This document shows positions 46,101 through 54,800 of a stretch of 64,000 nt of DNA, in pieces (position 1 is the first letter of the stretch; the number at the start of each line of letters is the position of its first letter). This DNA comes from Platynereis dumerilii (lineage: Eukaryota; Annelida; Polychaeta; Phyllodocida; Nereididae), in the NCBI GenBank assembly GCA_026936325.1, contig JAPTHN010000012.1:39814537-39878536 (forward strand). Reading direction: 5' to 3'. The notes beneath the pieces are model-generated. The model was not told the origin of the DNA. It saw only the letters and a program-made list of their open reading frames with translations, and made no database searches. A program made the position numbers and the translations under genes.

Positions 46101-46745
46101 GTACCAAAAACTGGAGTTGAATCACAGTTGCACAACAATCAATTGGGATTACATAATAAACAAAAATTGGCTGAACGAAAATCTGATGACAACTTGACTT
46201 TTGAATTTCCCGCCAAAACTCTAGCAGTACCACCATGCCACCCAGCTGATCAGCCAGAAACTAAAGAAAAACACAAGCCAAAAATTAGTCAACATCGTAA
46301 ATTAACCCAGGTTCCTAAATCTGAAAAGCAGAATTTTGAATTTCGCGCCAAAGCGTTGGCAGCTCCCCCTGCAGGTAATGGACAATTCAAGATGAAACAA
46401 GAGTCAAAAATTATAAAACATAAAATTTCAATACATGCAGAGGGCAATCATTTAAAATCACAACCCAAGGTATTGAAAAAGCAACAATTAGACTTCAAAG
46501 ACTCCGCAAAAATAGCCGCAGCTCTGGAATCTCAAACACCAGATGGCGCTGTTCAGAAGTCTTCGGAAAATGAAAATCCAACAACGATGACTTATCAAGA
46601 GAGACTTCATAAAGCAGAAGACAGAAATCATCTTATGTGGCTGAAGTTTATCAAGGTTTTGAACAAGAATAAATTGGCAGGCCCTTTTTATAAGTCGTTG
46701 AAAAGAATGAAGGGCAAAAAGAAGCAAATTAGCAATAATTATTAA
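28108..46745 (+). CDS. Beta-1,4-galactosyltransferase family, type II Golgi enzyme, with long C-terminal extension
   Basis: Seven exons: 28108-28209 (ATG 28113), 28313-28351, 32820-33052, 43269-43468, 43889-44011, 44763-44858 and 45728-46745. All have GT/AG borders and matching phases (1,1,0,2,2,2), giving 601 residues. A short basic tail and a membrane anchor ([16 protein letters not shown]) mark a type II protein. Catalytic motifs follow: [45 protein letters not shown] (metal and donor site), [31 protein letters not shown] and [10 protein letters not shown]. The residue before LGG is Tyr, which in this family favours UDP-Gal over UDP-GalNAc. Two oddities: the stretch after GGEDDD is about 12 residues shorter than usual and reads KIIRY where vertebrate enzymes have the metal-binding MIRH; and residues about 308-601 form a basic, low-complexity tail not found in the family. 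An upstream two-codon frame (28108) overlaps the start. An AATAAA at 46814 may serve as poly(A) signal. Confidence 0.9.
28410..28620. repeat. Tc1/mariner-like end and dispersed repeat fragment
   Basis: TACACTGCTGGCCAAAAGTT resembles a Tc1-type terminal repeat. The sequence at 28530-28590 (GGCACGGCCATGAAATTCGC) is the reverse complement of a stretch near 13030-13070. No transposase frame or opposite terminus was found. Confidence 0.4.
28978..29511. repeat. Element bounded by ~33-bp inverted repeats
   Basis: The left end starts GATGGTGAAAGTGCAAAATC. The right end (29479-29511) is its near-perfect reverse complement, and a partial third copy of the terminus lies at 29305-29332. About 534 bp, non-coding, in intron 2 of the galactosyltransferase. 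No clear target-site duplication, so the superfamily is open. Confidence 0.6.
29626..29750. repeat. Dispersed repeat, inverted copy at 62130-62240
   Basis: CTTGTGCTCAATTCGCTTCG here matches the reverse complement at 62145-62165, and flanking words (CCTAATTTCCTGCT versus CAGGGAATTAGG) also match inverted. Family not recognised. Confidence 0.6.
30380..31000. repeat. Diverged tandem duplication of about 370 bp
   Basis: Two related passages start near 30425 (TTTTCAGGGTGGACCGATC) and 30795 (TTTTTCAGGGTCCGGCGATC). Both continue through CTTTTTAACTA, an AGAGGAGA tract and CTTAATTAGAAC(A/C)(A/G)GAGATA. Non-coding and unclassified. The rest of intron 2 (29751-32100) shows no gene. Confidence 0.55.
32133..32160. 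repeat. 28-bp perfect palindrome
   Basis: Sequence centred on ACCATATATGGT, preceded by AAGAATTT and followed by AAATTCTT, so that the two strands read the same over all 28 bases. It follows an (AAT)n run and lies 41 bases before a large hairpin. Confidence 0.95.
32202..32314. repeat. Perfect 51-bp inverted repeat with 11-base loop
   Basis: The left arm 32202-32252 starts CCAAATTTAAAGATCTAG. The right arm 32264-32314 ends CTAGATCTTTAAATTTGG. All 51 positions pair. The loop is 32253-32263. It lies in intron 2 of the galactosyltransferase, where its transcript could fold into a long hairpin. Confidence 0.95.
32400..32710 (+). repeat. MITE-like repeat family X, uninterrupted copy
   Basis: It carries GTCAGCCAATCACAAGCCTG, CACTGCAATAAATC, TCTCATGGTATAAGTCGG and GGTTATTCACCAAGGGATCA, and ends TGGTGAACAACCTATAC. 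The last third is a near-palindrome. It shows the continuous form of the sequence split by a transposon at 14483, and ends about 110 bases before galactosyltransferase exon 3. Confidence 0.75.
33861..35966 (-). CDS. LINE B reverse transcriptase
   Basis: Open minus-strand frame of at least 701 residues, extendable upstream to about 36170 ([19 protein letters not shown]). Motifs: [94 protein letters not shown], and a C-terminal DCYICRG. The family is Jockey/CR1-like. No stop lies within the RT, so LINE B is fairly young apart from being split. Confidence 0.9.
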   Translation of the reverse strand: MNEMICGAINKHLQTKTVRFNKQKHRKNKWMTQGIMHSIRYRDKLYTKLHNTPRNSDEYVTKQLNLRTYNRILKQNIRNAKKLYYHDCFNRFKTDIKKTWNTIKEILNKNKAKDDIPSCFIIDDAPITNIETIANEFNRYFINIGPKLAETISSPSNKHFTDYIKSPFPVNFSFSSVNTENVKHIIKELEPKSTSGVDRLSNKLLNEIKDEISEVLSIIINQSFHSGIFPDKLKVAKITPVYKKGENNKFDNYRPISILPSVSKVVERIMHNQLHTFLTQTKSYYKCQYGFRTQHSTELATLELIDRITNQMDSNQIPINIYLDLSKAFDTLNHDILLHKLQYYGIRDTSLKLFKSYLSNRSQLVIINDTQSELLTITTGVPQGSILGPLLFLLYINDIQYASDLFYPIIYADDTTLSATLNTLGAWENREVRLNNELDKISTWLKLNKLSLNVGKTKAMLFHTPQKRVIKPNIHIENSVIEYVDHFNFLGFIIDQHLNWKPHIHYITQKLTRTNAIINKLKYHLPKTVLFTIYNSLFLPYLNYGVLLWGASSGGLFKIQKKAVRLITVSKFNAHTEPIFKHLNLLKLQDICVLHELKFCYKLENNLLPAYFLDGLFRKNHEQHQYETRQNNNLQYPVIKHFFVKKSLRYRIPHTFNNSPSIIISKIYTHSYSSFCKYVKNYHISLYNLLCDRVDCYICRG
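36255..37451 (+). CDS. LINE C ORF1 protein (nucleic-acid-binding, coiled coil)
   Basis: 398 residues from the first ATG; the second ATG (36285, [11 protein letters not shown]) may be the true start. The N-terminus has a cysteine cluster ([20 protein letters not shown]) resembling a small zinc-binding module. A heptad-rich helix ([20 protein letters not shown], about residues 160-205) suggests a coiled coil for multimerisation. The C-terminal third ([19 protein letters not shown] ... RKYW) has the length and pattern of an RRM-like or LINE ORF1 C-terminal fold. Its stop codon overlaps the ORF2 start (ATGA), which fits coupled re-initiation of translation. Confidence 0.8.
   Translation: MIFHSCAFVNMASNCEICDKDLEAQEQREICKACQGKCNSVLAYCQCQLHNYGVKEVSYAIGIHFSNQALVEARQLLKDYWKEHLEGLAIVSTESRRNTDTRSAQQAYAMDITMAMDKLVRLEKPPRFIAWNLNNLPIVKPKSSAEDTDERLIILENTLRRLEGRMNQNENDIETLQAKNEAVLKEKLDMIDNTLKTHEKLIEETKPTYSAKASTSIQGGSSNFPSLPLPTAMRPKVANFRFRRTETPVNSPSRPSGQPSERAESEWQVQNYRRRPRGIQGKAQGSTIRARAGGPNRDLWISNVDNSIGDDDLKKFVEDGGSSQVGKIEVRLWEKRYTDGFASKRFRLTIGKSDYEKVYNEDFWPNDIEVRKYWLSAEERQTNLRLSAPPGETSGPLT
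37448..40492 (+). CDS. LINE C ORF2 protein: endonuclease and reverse transcriptase
   Basis: 1014 residues, no stop. Endonuclease motifs lie in residues 1-240: [29 protein letters not shown] (about 155), SSIDHFLLD and SDHVAM (about 234). The reverse transcriptase spans about 500-800: [56 protein letters not shown] (about 688) and the catalytic GYADDICLL (about 729). A Cys/His-containing tail follows. All catalytic residues I can check are present. I do not assign it with confidence to a named clade; it is unlike both LINE B and the L1/Tx1 copy at the left edge. Confidence 0.9.
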   Translation: MSLKSLTLCTYNCQSFNRDKVPFMNQLLENCDFLLIQEHCKYLEQLSDLHNLGNVSYHGSSSMDISEQLIGRPHGGCAIIWNEHCRLKTCPVKTDSDRLCAITIDLNNNKTLLLVNSYLPCDERTRGAKYKTLLDVISELENIILTVQADFIIIGGDLNCDLSRNTYHVNAIKEFANVTNLRFGILHSLSDIMYTFESKGTGIRSSIDHFLLDCCLFGVIKKFCTFDSAENVSDHVAMVCELDLDVTIMDDPDKRLFNPKPAWQKARIEDIQSYKYDLDRCLDNIVISQDLLNCTNPHCLDHQRYIEKLHNDIIRACVDASNKAIPKTKPPARQGNIPGWSEFVKSKRDTSYFWFNLWRQNGSPQDGILADVMRHTKRLYHYAIRYCRRHEDEIRSTRMAEALSKSNSRAFWSEVNRAKRSRNKVPSVVDDVGDPVGIAKVFKEKFERLYTSVGYDSTKMDQIKDRINSGITAGLQDIQHAHGDIISVKDVSKAIKQLKPNKNDGMKNISTDCLINGTQKLHKILAKLFRGILVHGYMPSETLLGCMTPIPKDKAVTRFSEKYRAITLGSIIGKLFDLILLERDGNSSLRTDNQQFGFKSACSTTLCTGMIRETVTHFLNNGSSVYGLFLDATKAFDRVDYVKLFDTLHENRMNPIYMRCLMNMYGDQRLCVRWNGVSSETFRAKNGVKQGGILSPLLFTTYINGMISNLRESGYGCYVGPHFCGAYGYADDICLLSPTTQGLQYMVNACEQYAKEYNIAFNGSKSQLIKFCLPGQTVLRRGKVTVCGDIVECEESVTHLGHKLYSNILKDDCDGIVKQLYGQYNGYRSKFQNVSSCVQNELFDKHCTSFYGVQLCDLNRINKLHTSYRRCLRNVWRLPLRTHNAILPCLSGKMCSSHMCAKRFIKYAKAAFNHDFPAMQYIFENALKHSNSLFAKNVNTVCNMLNITSKRFVEEDTDLLLRNIIGRCRDDCQQPRNYATACVIKELASVRDNDSTCCLERHEVLSILNELCTN
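40579..41429 (-). CDS. LINE B endonuclease region
   Basis: Minus-strand frame starting at 41429 ([17 protein letters not shown]). It has the apurinic-type endonuclease motifs [35 protein letters not shown] and [14 protein letters not shown]. The frame runs directly into the AAT tail of LINE C. Read across the junction, the endonuclease frame and the reverse-transcriptase frame on the other side differ by one base, so LINE B may already have carried a frameshift before it was split, or the boundary shifted it. Confidence 0.8.
42637..43268. other. Rest of intron 3, no gene seen
   Basis: Sequence between the outer LINE and galactosyltransferase exon 4. No coding frame or clear repeat. Confidence 0.5.
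44914..45075 (-). mobile_element. tRNA-derived SINE, copy 3 (head missing)
   Basis: Minus-strand copy in intron 6 of the galactosyltransferase. Its 3' end carries a CCAT-type tail (read GGATGGATGG on the + strand). The head stops within the B box, so the A-box part is missing. It is bordered on the left by GAAAGGTTACGAGAG (44899-44913) and on the right by TTACGAGAG (45076). Confidence 0.8.
45085..45296 (+). mobile_element. tRNA-derived SINE, copy 4
   Basis: Full copy in + orientation: GGTTGGTCTAGTGGTAACGC (A box), GGTTAGAATCAAG (B box), body, then GGACGTAAAGCCCC and an ATCC tail. It lies back to back with copy 3. GAAAGGTTACGAGAG recurs exactly at 45297-45311, so the two SINEs share one target site. 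Confidence 0.9.
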
Positions 46746-46764
46746 AAGATTTGCACTATAATTG

Positions 46765-46990
46765 TACCGTTTGACTCCTCTTTTCAGCCAATCACAAGCC
46801 CTTATTTCACTGTAATAAATCCCCTATTTTTTGTCGCTTGGTTTGCCGCTAAATAGCCAAAACTGGTGCTGACGGAGAGGGGGCGTAAACGCAAAGTCAC
46901 TCACTCTCACACTTTTTCGCTTGCTTTATCACTTTTTGATTAACATTTTTCTGTCTCATGTATAAGCTGGTTATTCACAATAGACATGGG
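46765..46990 (+). repeat. MITE-like repeat family X next to the galactosyltransferase stop
   Basis: Starts with TTTTCAGCCAATCACAAGCC about 25 bases after the stop codon and runs to GGTTATTCACAATAGACATG. It contains AATAAA at 46814-46819, also present in the copy at 32400 and possibly used as the poly(A) signal of the gene. Confidence 0.7.
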
Positions 46991-48176
46991 ATAGGCAATA
47001 TAATATGAGTTTATCACATTCACAGTTACTACTCAAGCTCTTGCTGGATATTGAATTATGTGTCAATAATTTGCTGGATATTGAATTATGTGTCAATAAT
47101 TTGCTGATAAAATATATGCAGCCACATACTTGTAATGAAAGTTATGAGCAAATATATCTTTCTCCATCAGTGCAAGATTTATACAAAACTACATCCTGCT
47201 CTGTCATTTCAGCTATACATAAATTTCAATTTTACATGAAAATAAAATTTCTTGTTGAAAACGGGTGTTTTGTTGTTTATCTATGTAGTTTAAGGAGATC
47301 AGCACCTTGCAGAATTCCAGCCCACAGAACTGGTAAATAATCGTAGAAGTCCCTTCCATATGCTAAGGTTCATTGAGCGAGACGTAAAACTATTACACAA
47401 TCCAATAATGAAGACCTGTGAAATATTTTTACAGCTTCGAGAATCATTTATCGATTGAAAGACAAATCGCAGGAATTTGGTTGGGTTGCCTTATGGACCT
47501 TCTGATATGAAGAAAGAATATTTGGTCACTTGACCTGGGACAATTGTGGGACAAGAATACAAAATACGGATGCACCAACATCAGGTAAAGCATCCGGTAT
47601 CCGGCCGGATATTGGAATTTGCAGAATTAGGGTGTCTGAACCATATTTCAGGGAGGCTCAAAATATGTGAAAAAGCTTAAAAATTTTGATAATAAAAGAA
47701 TGTTACAACATGATGTAACCATCTTTAAAATTGGAATTCAGTCACAGTACATAACGAAAAACATTCCCATCGGAGGGACAGTCCTCCTGCCGGGCAGATG
47801 TCTCTTGGCTCTCAGAAAAAATATTTATAATCAACCGCAAATGCAGAAATTTTTCTTTTTCGTATGTTTCTTATCCGGTTCCAACTATCCGGAAGCCGAA
47901 TCATCCGGTATCTGGCAATTTTCACATTCCGTGCATCACTAATACAAAGGTAAGTCACAAAAATTTCAAGAACGATTATCTAGACTTTAACCTCAAATAT
48001 TTGAACGATAAGTAGGGAGATGGGACTTCCGGATAGGTCTCTTTCAATCGGCAAGATAACTACGACTCACAAAAAATCGCAACTTCTGTTCATATAAAGT
48101 AGGCCCACATGTAGTCCAAAAAAAGCCTTTCCCAAAAAGAAATTTTACTTCCACCAGCTCAAGACAAACCCTATTT
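46991..48176. other. Intergenic; small duplication and decayed element
   Basis: A 33-bp tandem duplication (TTGCTGGATATTGAATTATG units) lies at 47041-47106. The stretch 47565-47945 is bounded by GATGCACCAACA and its rough inverse TCCGTGCATCAC, with CCGGTATC motifs inside both ends, resembling a decayed hAT element. No gene. Confidence 0.45.
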
Positions 48177-48480
48177 GATGATAATCACAAAGAATGTTTT
48201 AATAATATAAACATTCTTTTTTTTATTGTAAACTTCAGTTCAACCTCATAGTGAAGACCTCTTGAAAGAAAAGCATTATTTTGATGAAAATCACAAAGAA
48301 TGTTTCGGAATATTTTAAAAAACATCCTTTTCTTAATTATCAAAGAAACAATTTTCCACTACATGTACCTCCCAACTTTCACTTATAATACTCCCCAAAT
48401 AAAAAAAACATTTGATGAGAACCACAAAGAACGTTTTGGAATATTAAACATTCTTTTTTTATCGCCAAGGAAACAATTTC
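48177..48480. repeat. Three diverged ~115-bp tandem copies
   Basis: Units start GATGATAATCACAAAGAATG (48177), GATGAAAATCACAAAGAATG (48281) and GATGAGAACCACAAAGAACG (48413). Each carries an AATATT-centred inverted pair and a CAACCTC/CAATTTC-like end. Non-coding. Confidence 0.75.
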
Positions 48481-48802
48481 AACCCCCTCCCCCACACGGA
48501 AAAGACTTCTTGAACAAATATTTTTTTCTTTTTTCTTTCTCCTATTTTTTTTCTTTCTTCTTCTTCTCATATATATTTAAATATATTGATTACCATTATT
48601 ACTATTTATCTAGCATATAAAAGAATTCTGACTTCTGACATGATGGTTTGAAAAGAAATCGGTGGCTAGCTGATAATGTGGACATCATGACTGCTTATGG
48701 TGGCTCATGGCTTCAGCTTCAGGGTCTGCTACTCAACTGTTCCTTTCTCTGACTTCAACGCTCTTCTCTTCAGAGGGCGCTGCACAGCAGAATGGAACGA
48801 AC

Positions 48803-51800
48803 CTACTCAATGTAGTATATATTGAAATTGCTGTCGGAAACTTTTGTGCCGGTGGTGTTAAATAGTTGGCAGGCACACGTAGTGTTAAATATTTGGCAGG
48901 CACACGTCTCAAGGCTGAATTGAAAGAAGGAACAGCATTCTTCAACACATTGCATGGAGCACGCATTCAGAGTGCAAGAATGGAGTTTGACGTCTTTTCC
49001 GCCGCTGACAAATTTCATGTTTTCATCTTGGAGGTTGAAGGCCTTTTGACGGACATATTCTATGCCTGTTGTGCCTAAAATATGAGCAAACTGGTCAGAA
49101 GTGCCCAACACAACAATTAATTCTCTAAATTTTAAAAGAAGCTGTTCTTACTTCATTTGGCTGCTACACAAATATATATCAGTGTCAATGTTCAATCTAT
49201 TGACATGCTTAAATCATTAATCTATATATAGTACCTATAGTATAGCAAACAGTACAAAACAATTTTCCTTTAAAAGTTTTGACAGACACAATAGTTGTGT
49301 TATTAATAGTGAATTTCTCAAAACTTAAAAGTAAAATTGTTTTGTACCATTTACCCCGTAGGGGGAGCTGCTATTGTTAAAAATGAACATTTGCCCCCTT
49401 GTGTTTTTGAATTGTACAATGTTTCTATGAATAAACTATTATTTATTTACCTTGATTTTTCACCCCAACGCAAACCAAAGGCTCGATCCTGTAGTAGAGT
49501 TCTTCGCCATCGTTATCCGTATCTCCCCACAATGTCACCGTGATCGGAAACTTATCTATTTCCGTTACGGTGCCGGAGTAATTTGTGAGAGTGTGATAAT
49601 TCTGACATTCGTGTCCTGAAAGAAAAAGTTCATTTCCATAAGGCCATACTTTTTTAATTTTTAGCTTCTCTGATCGACCGACCCAACAGATTTTCTGCCT
49701 ACGGAAAAAAAAAATTGACAATAACAAGAATTTTAATCAAACTGACCTTATAAAAAAATGAGATTTCACCTTCTTTTTCTTTCGTTCTACCTACCAACCC
49801 CAGAAAAAGTGCCTTGAGAAGATCCGAGAAGCTAAAGATCAATTATGTCTGGCCTAACATTCTTCAAGAGGAATCTGTCCTGAAATCAGTGATTGAAATG
49901 ACGGAGGGGGCTTAGGGGAGCCCTTGATCAGAAAACTGGGACCTATGGCCTGCTACAGCTCCCCAATCATCAGTGGTAAATATAAAATTATTATGTTCAC
50001 TTCTTCAGTCCTACAGGTACTGATAGCCAAAATATGCTCTTGATTTCCAAATTTTTTCTCCTTCTAAAATCTGGAATGGTGCGCCTCTGCAGAGACAGCC
50101 AACAGCTCCCCCTTCAAAATTTTCCATTTCAATCACTACTTGAAATTGAGAAGTTAATTTTCTTAAAAGGGGGGGGGGGGGTTTGCATGAAATGGAGAAA
50201 TTCATTTTCCTGAAGGAGCAATGCATCCTTAAATGGAGACGTTTATTTTCTTAAAGGGGGGATACGTCTTGAAATGTGTCCTGAAATGGTGAAGTTCATT
50301 TTCCTAGAGGGGGGATGTGACCTGAAATGGAGAAGTTCATTTTCCTAAAGGGAGATGTATCCTAAAAAGGAGAAGTTCATTTTCCTAAAGGGGGAATATG
50401 TCCAGAAATGGACAGGTTCATTTTCCTAAAGGGGAAATGTGAACTGAAACGGACAGGTTCATTTTCTTAAAGGGGGAATGTGAACTGAAATGGACAGGTT
50501 CATTTATTTGAAGGTGAAATGTGTCCTGAAATGGACAGGTTCATTTAGTTGAAGGTGAAATGTGTCCTGAAATGGGCAGGTTCATTTTCCTAAAGGGGGA
50601 ATGTGTCCTGAAATGGGCAGGTTCATTTTCTAGAAGGGGAAATTTGTCCTGAAATTGGTAAGTTTATTTTCCCAAAGGGGAAATGTGACCTCAAATGGAG
50701 AAGTTCGTTTTCCTAAAGGGGGAATGTGTCCTCAAATGGGCAGGTTCATTTTCCAAAGGGGGTACATGTCCTGAAATGGAGAAGTTCATTTTCCAAAAGG
50801 GGGAATGCATCCTGAAATGGCTCAGTCCATTTTCTTAAAGGGGGGATATGTCCTAAAATGGAGAAGTTCATATCTTCTGCCAAACCTTAACGAAGGCAGA
50901 TACAGGGGATTACAGGGGATATCCTATGCCCAGAAAATGGTCACAGCATTATCATTTTTGCACTGTCATGCTTGCTATCCCAAAGAGCAATACCACTAAT
51001 GATTCATTGTTGGCCATTAACATTTATGTGCAAAACGATGAGCAAAAATCATGTGTTGTACTTTATTATGCTGGTGAAGCCCGTAATAGTATAAATCAAT
51101 ATAATGTCATATTATTGCTGGTACTCACTGCCCTTCTCATTTATAATTGATTATTTGATTCACATTTGTTTTTCGTAATATGTTATTTAATCAATTATTG
51201 AAGTATTCTCTGCCTCATTATTTTAGCTGAATTATCAATTGTGTTACAATGTTTCGACTGAATACCGCATTATTATGAAGATAAGACACTTTCATCATAA
51301 ACTTTCATGAGTCGCAAAGTACATTTTTAAAAGGGAGTTGGTCCTCTAACTCTTCATATAATGGATGCTACACAATCTATAACAAGTCACAAGACTATTT
51401 CTATATGTAGCCATCACAGTCAAACGAATGAAGAGTACTTACATTCAGCTGCCAGAGGACATCAATGACCTCACAACAAGCCATATCAAGTACTTTAAAA
51501 TGAACTGTCAATTTACCATAGAGTAACACTTGTGACCTCATTGATGCTCAGTTGGTGATTTGAATTGATAGCATTAAAGGTATACAATATGACCTCACAA
51601 CTTTGGAACAGTCTACCTCCTGAATTGAGAATGATTACTTCTTTAGAGCAGTTCAAGAAGTTGCTGAAGACTTATTTATTTAAATGTGCATTTGACTGAA
51701 CTTTTATACCAGATTTTATCACTAGCTTTTAACTTCTACATTTCATTTCGATTTTATCTCATTTTCAATTTCCTGTAAAGGGCATTAGAATCGCATGAGA

Positions 51801-54800
51801 TAATGTACTATAACATGTCATAATAATAATAATAATTTATGTACTTGGTAGGCTAATTAGGACAGGAGGAGGACACGGCAATGAGGCAAAGGATGATTGA
51901 AACAGCCGTCCAACATGGGCCCAGGTGACCCAGCAAGAGCTGGATTCGAACCCTGGACCCAGCTATTGGCAGTCCAGCACGCTACCACTAGACCAGCCCT
52001 CCCTCCAGTGCAATTCTGTGAATGCTTGACCTGCGCCAACTCTTAAGTTCACATAGGACAGCGTAGTCTCACAAAATCATGAGTGGTGGAATCATTACAA
52101 AGTATATGGATTGGATTTGTGGGAAAATTTTAATTAACACAGATGGAACATAAATCAATAAAGTTTGGACATAATTTATGCATTTGACTCCGTCAATTAA
52201 TCAATTACTTTTAGAAATCAGCAGGGGGGAGGGTTGGTCTAGTGGTAGCGTGCTGGACAGCCAATCGCTGGGTCCAGGGTTGGAATCCAGCTCTTGCCGG
52301 GTCACCTGGGCCTATGTTGGACGGCTGCTTGAATCATCCTTAGCCTCATTGCCGTGTCCTCCTCCTGTCCTAATTAGCCTACCAAGTGCATAAATACAGG
52401 ACGTAAAGCCCCAACCATCCATCCATCCATTGAGAAATCAGCAGAGCCTTAAAGCTACCATGTCAGCAAATTAAAGATAAGCTCTACAGGTAGTTTTCAT
52501 ACATAGCTGACTTTTCTAACTAAAAAAAATCTTTATTGTCATCTTGAATGTAATATTAAAGTTAAATTCCTTTAAAAGGATAAACAAATACTTTTTAATG
52601 CATGGAATACCTCTTTTTTTCTATGTATTTAAGGTATACTTGCAGGAATCTCCTTTAGAAAGTAATAAACTCACTTAATGGTTAAACACACACAATTGTA
52701 GGGGGAACCGGGGCACATTGGGACACTTTTAACGTCTACTTATTTTGCTCAATGCTGAAAACACCGAAGAACTCAAAAGTTTGCATGCATATCGCCAATA
52801 CTATTGAGCTTAAATGCAAGGCATAATAAACAAGACTGCACCTACCCTTTTGCAGCCAGAGAGCAAAATGTGAGTCGAAAAATGACTGTCACACCGGGGC
52901 ACATTGGGACATCAGCCGGGGCCCATTGGGACATCAATTAAAAAAATCATTATTTTAACATTATTTTAATCCACTATACCTCTATATACTGTGGCCTGAA
53001 TACCTGTCATTCAGTTGACTTGGACACTTAAATTCTGCCATATTAAGTGTGTCCCGATGTGCCCCGAATTCACTGTCCCACTGAGCCCCGATATGACTTT
53101 TACACCAAAATGTTAATTTCTCAGGCACCAGTTAGTGTGTTTTTCACAATAGCAGTTCATAACTGTTTGTTACGATATATAAAATTCATACAAGCACTGA
53201 GAAAGCCTCATTTTTCATGGTTTGTTCACAGAATGGGTCGAACTGAACCCGTCCATGTTTACTTTAGTAGTAGGAAAACAAACTTTTCCTCACCATACTT
53301 CTGCATGTGACTGTAATTTGTCTATAAAACCATGGAAACATCAGGATGTGAAATTACAAGATAAGATGGCACTACCATATCATATACCGTGCCAGGATCC
53401 AAGAAAACCCCACTGTCCCACAGTGCCCAGCGTCCAAATGTGCCCCGGTTCCCCGTATTGACTGGGAGAGTATCTACCAAATTGTGATCTTTAAGTTAAA
53501 TTTTACATAGAATTGATTTGATAGCTTTAATGCAGAGGTGGATCCAAGGGGCTTAGCCCAGCAAACAACCCCCCCCCCACCACTACACTCTTAACGCAAA
53601 AGGTTCTTGATGGTCAATATAAAGAACCCACAACCAAGAAAAGGTTCAAAATTTTGTTAGGGTTCAATTGAATTGAAAAGGTTCAATACTTTGAGGGAAG
53701 GCCATATGATAGGACCCTATACTCCCAACTTGAGAGAAAGGGGTTCCATTGTGGGAGTTCAGTACATCTGGATTATCTAAATGTTGTTTTTGTTTGCTGT
53801 TGGAACCTTTTTAAAGTTGAGTGATGAACCTTTTAGGGTTTCTTATCTATACCAGCTTATAGAACCCTTAAAGGTTCCATATGAAACCATTTTGTTAAGA
53901 GTGTGAGATGGAAATTACATTTTGAAGAAAATATGTTGTAACAAGAGCCCGCACACGCCAAAACAATGTCCAGTCCACACTAGCCCTCAAATTTTATGGC
54001 GAAATGACATCTGCGCCCCCCCCCCCCGCCAGACTACCCTGTCTTGAGCTGCCATGTAAAGTTACCGTACCGCTAAGTGTTCCTGCGGTGTTAGGGATCA
54101 ACTTCTGAACTCCGAAATAATCTTTCCAACCGTTATCCGCCATTAAAGATTTTGAGCACCTCAAGTTGACGACGTAGTGGCACGCAGTAGATCCCTGAGT
54201 CACCATTCGAACCTGGTCGTATGTCAGGTCTCCGTACGTCATGGTCTGAACAAAAGTTAATGCGTAGTATCCCTTGCAATGTATGGCTGAAAGGTCAAGG
54301 GTCAAGAATTAGTTTTCGAAAATTAATTGAAATTTACTCACTTCTAAAATGGCTTGCCATTTAATACATTGTATCTACCCTTAGCTATCTACCCATAGCT
54401 ATATGAAGTTATACTCAGCTCAACTATATCCCTAACTATCCATACCTAGCCACAACTGTTGTTGCTTAAACAAGGGATAAACAGATTACAGCATATACAA
54501 GTTATGAAATGGATAGTTATGGATGGCTATTGATAAGTCAAGCTATGAATTATAATGAGTAGCTAAAGACACAGCTCTATATGGGGCTACCCACTTTTAG
54601 CAATTTGTACAGTATTTTAGTTTGATTTACATATATACTATATCCCTGCCGGGTATAAGATACAAAAATCATGAGTGGCATGCTCGCACCTGCAACAGCT
54701 AAAAACTCCTCCCATAACGATGCCACTCACCTAAACTATCCACCTATCCTTATTGATCTATCCTGTCCTTCTGGTGACACCAGAAAGCAGTTCCACTGCT

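Noticed and set aside
47005-47340. 111-residue frame with a repeated LLDIELCVNN
   Set aside because: Produced by a 33-bp tandem duplication; no family resemblance, no splice context.
52225-52300. tRNA gene suggested by A- and B-box-like words
   Set aside because: The same sequence with the same long body and tail occurs six times, one with a target duplication, and no full cloverleaf or anticodon arm fits. It is a SINE.
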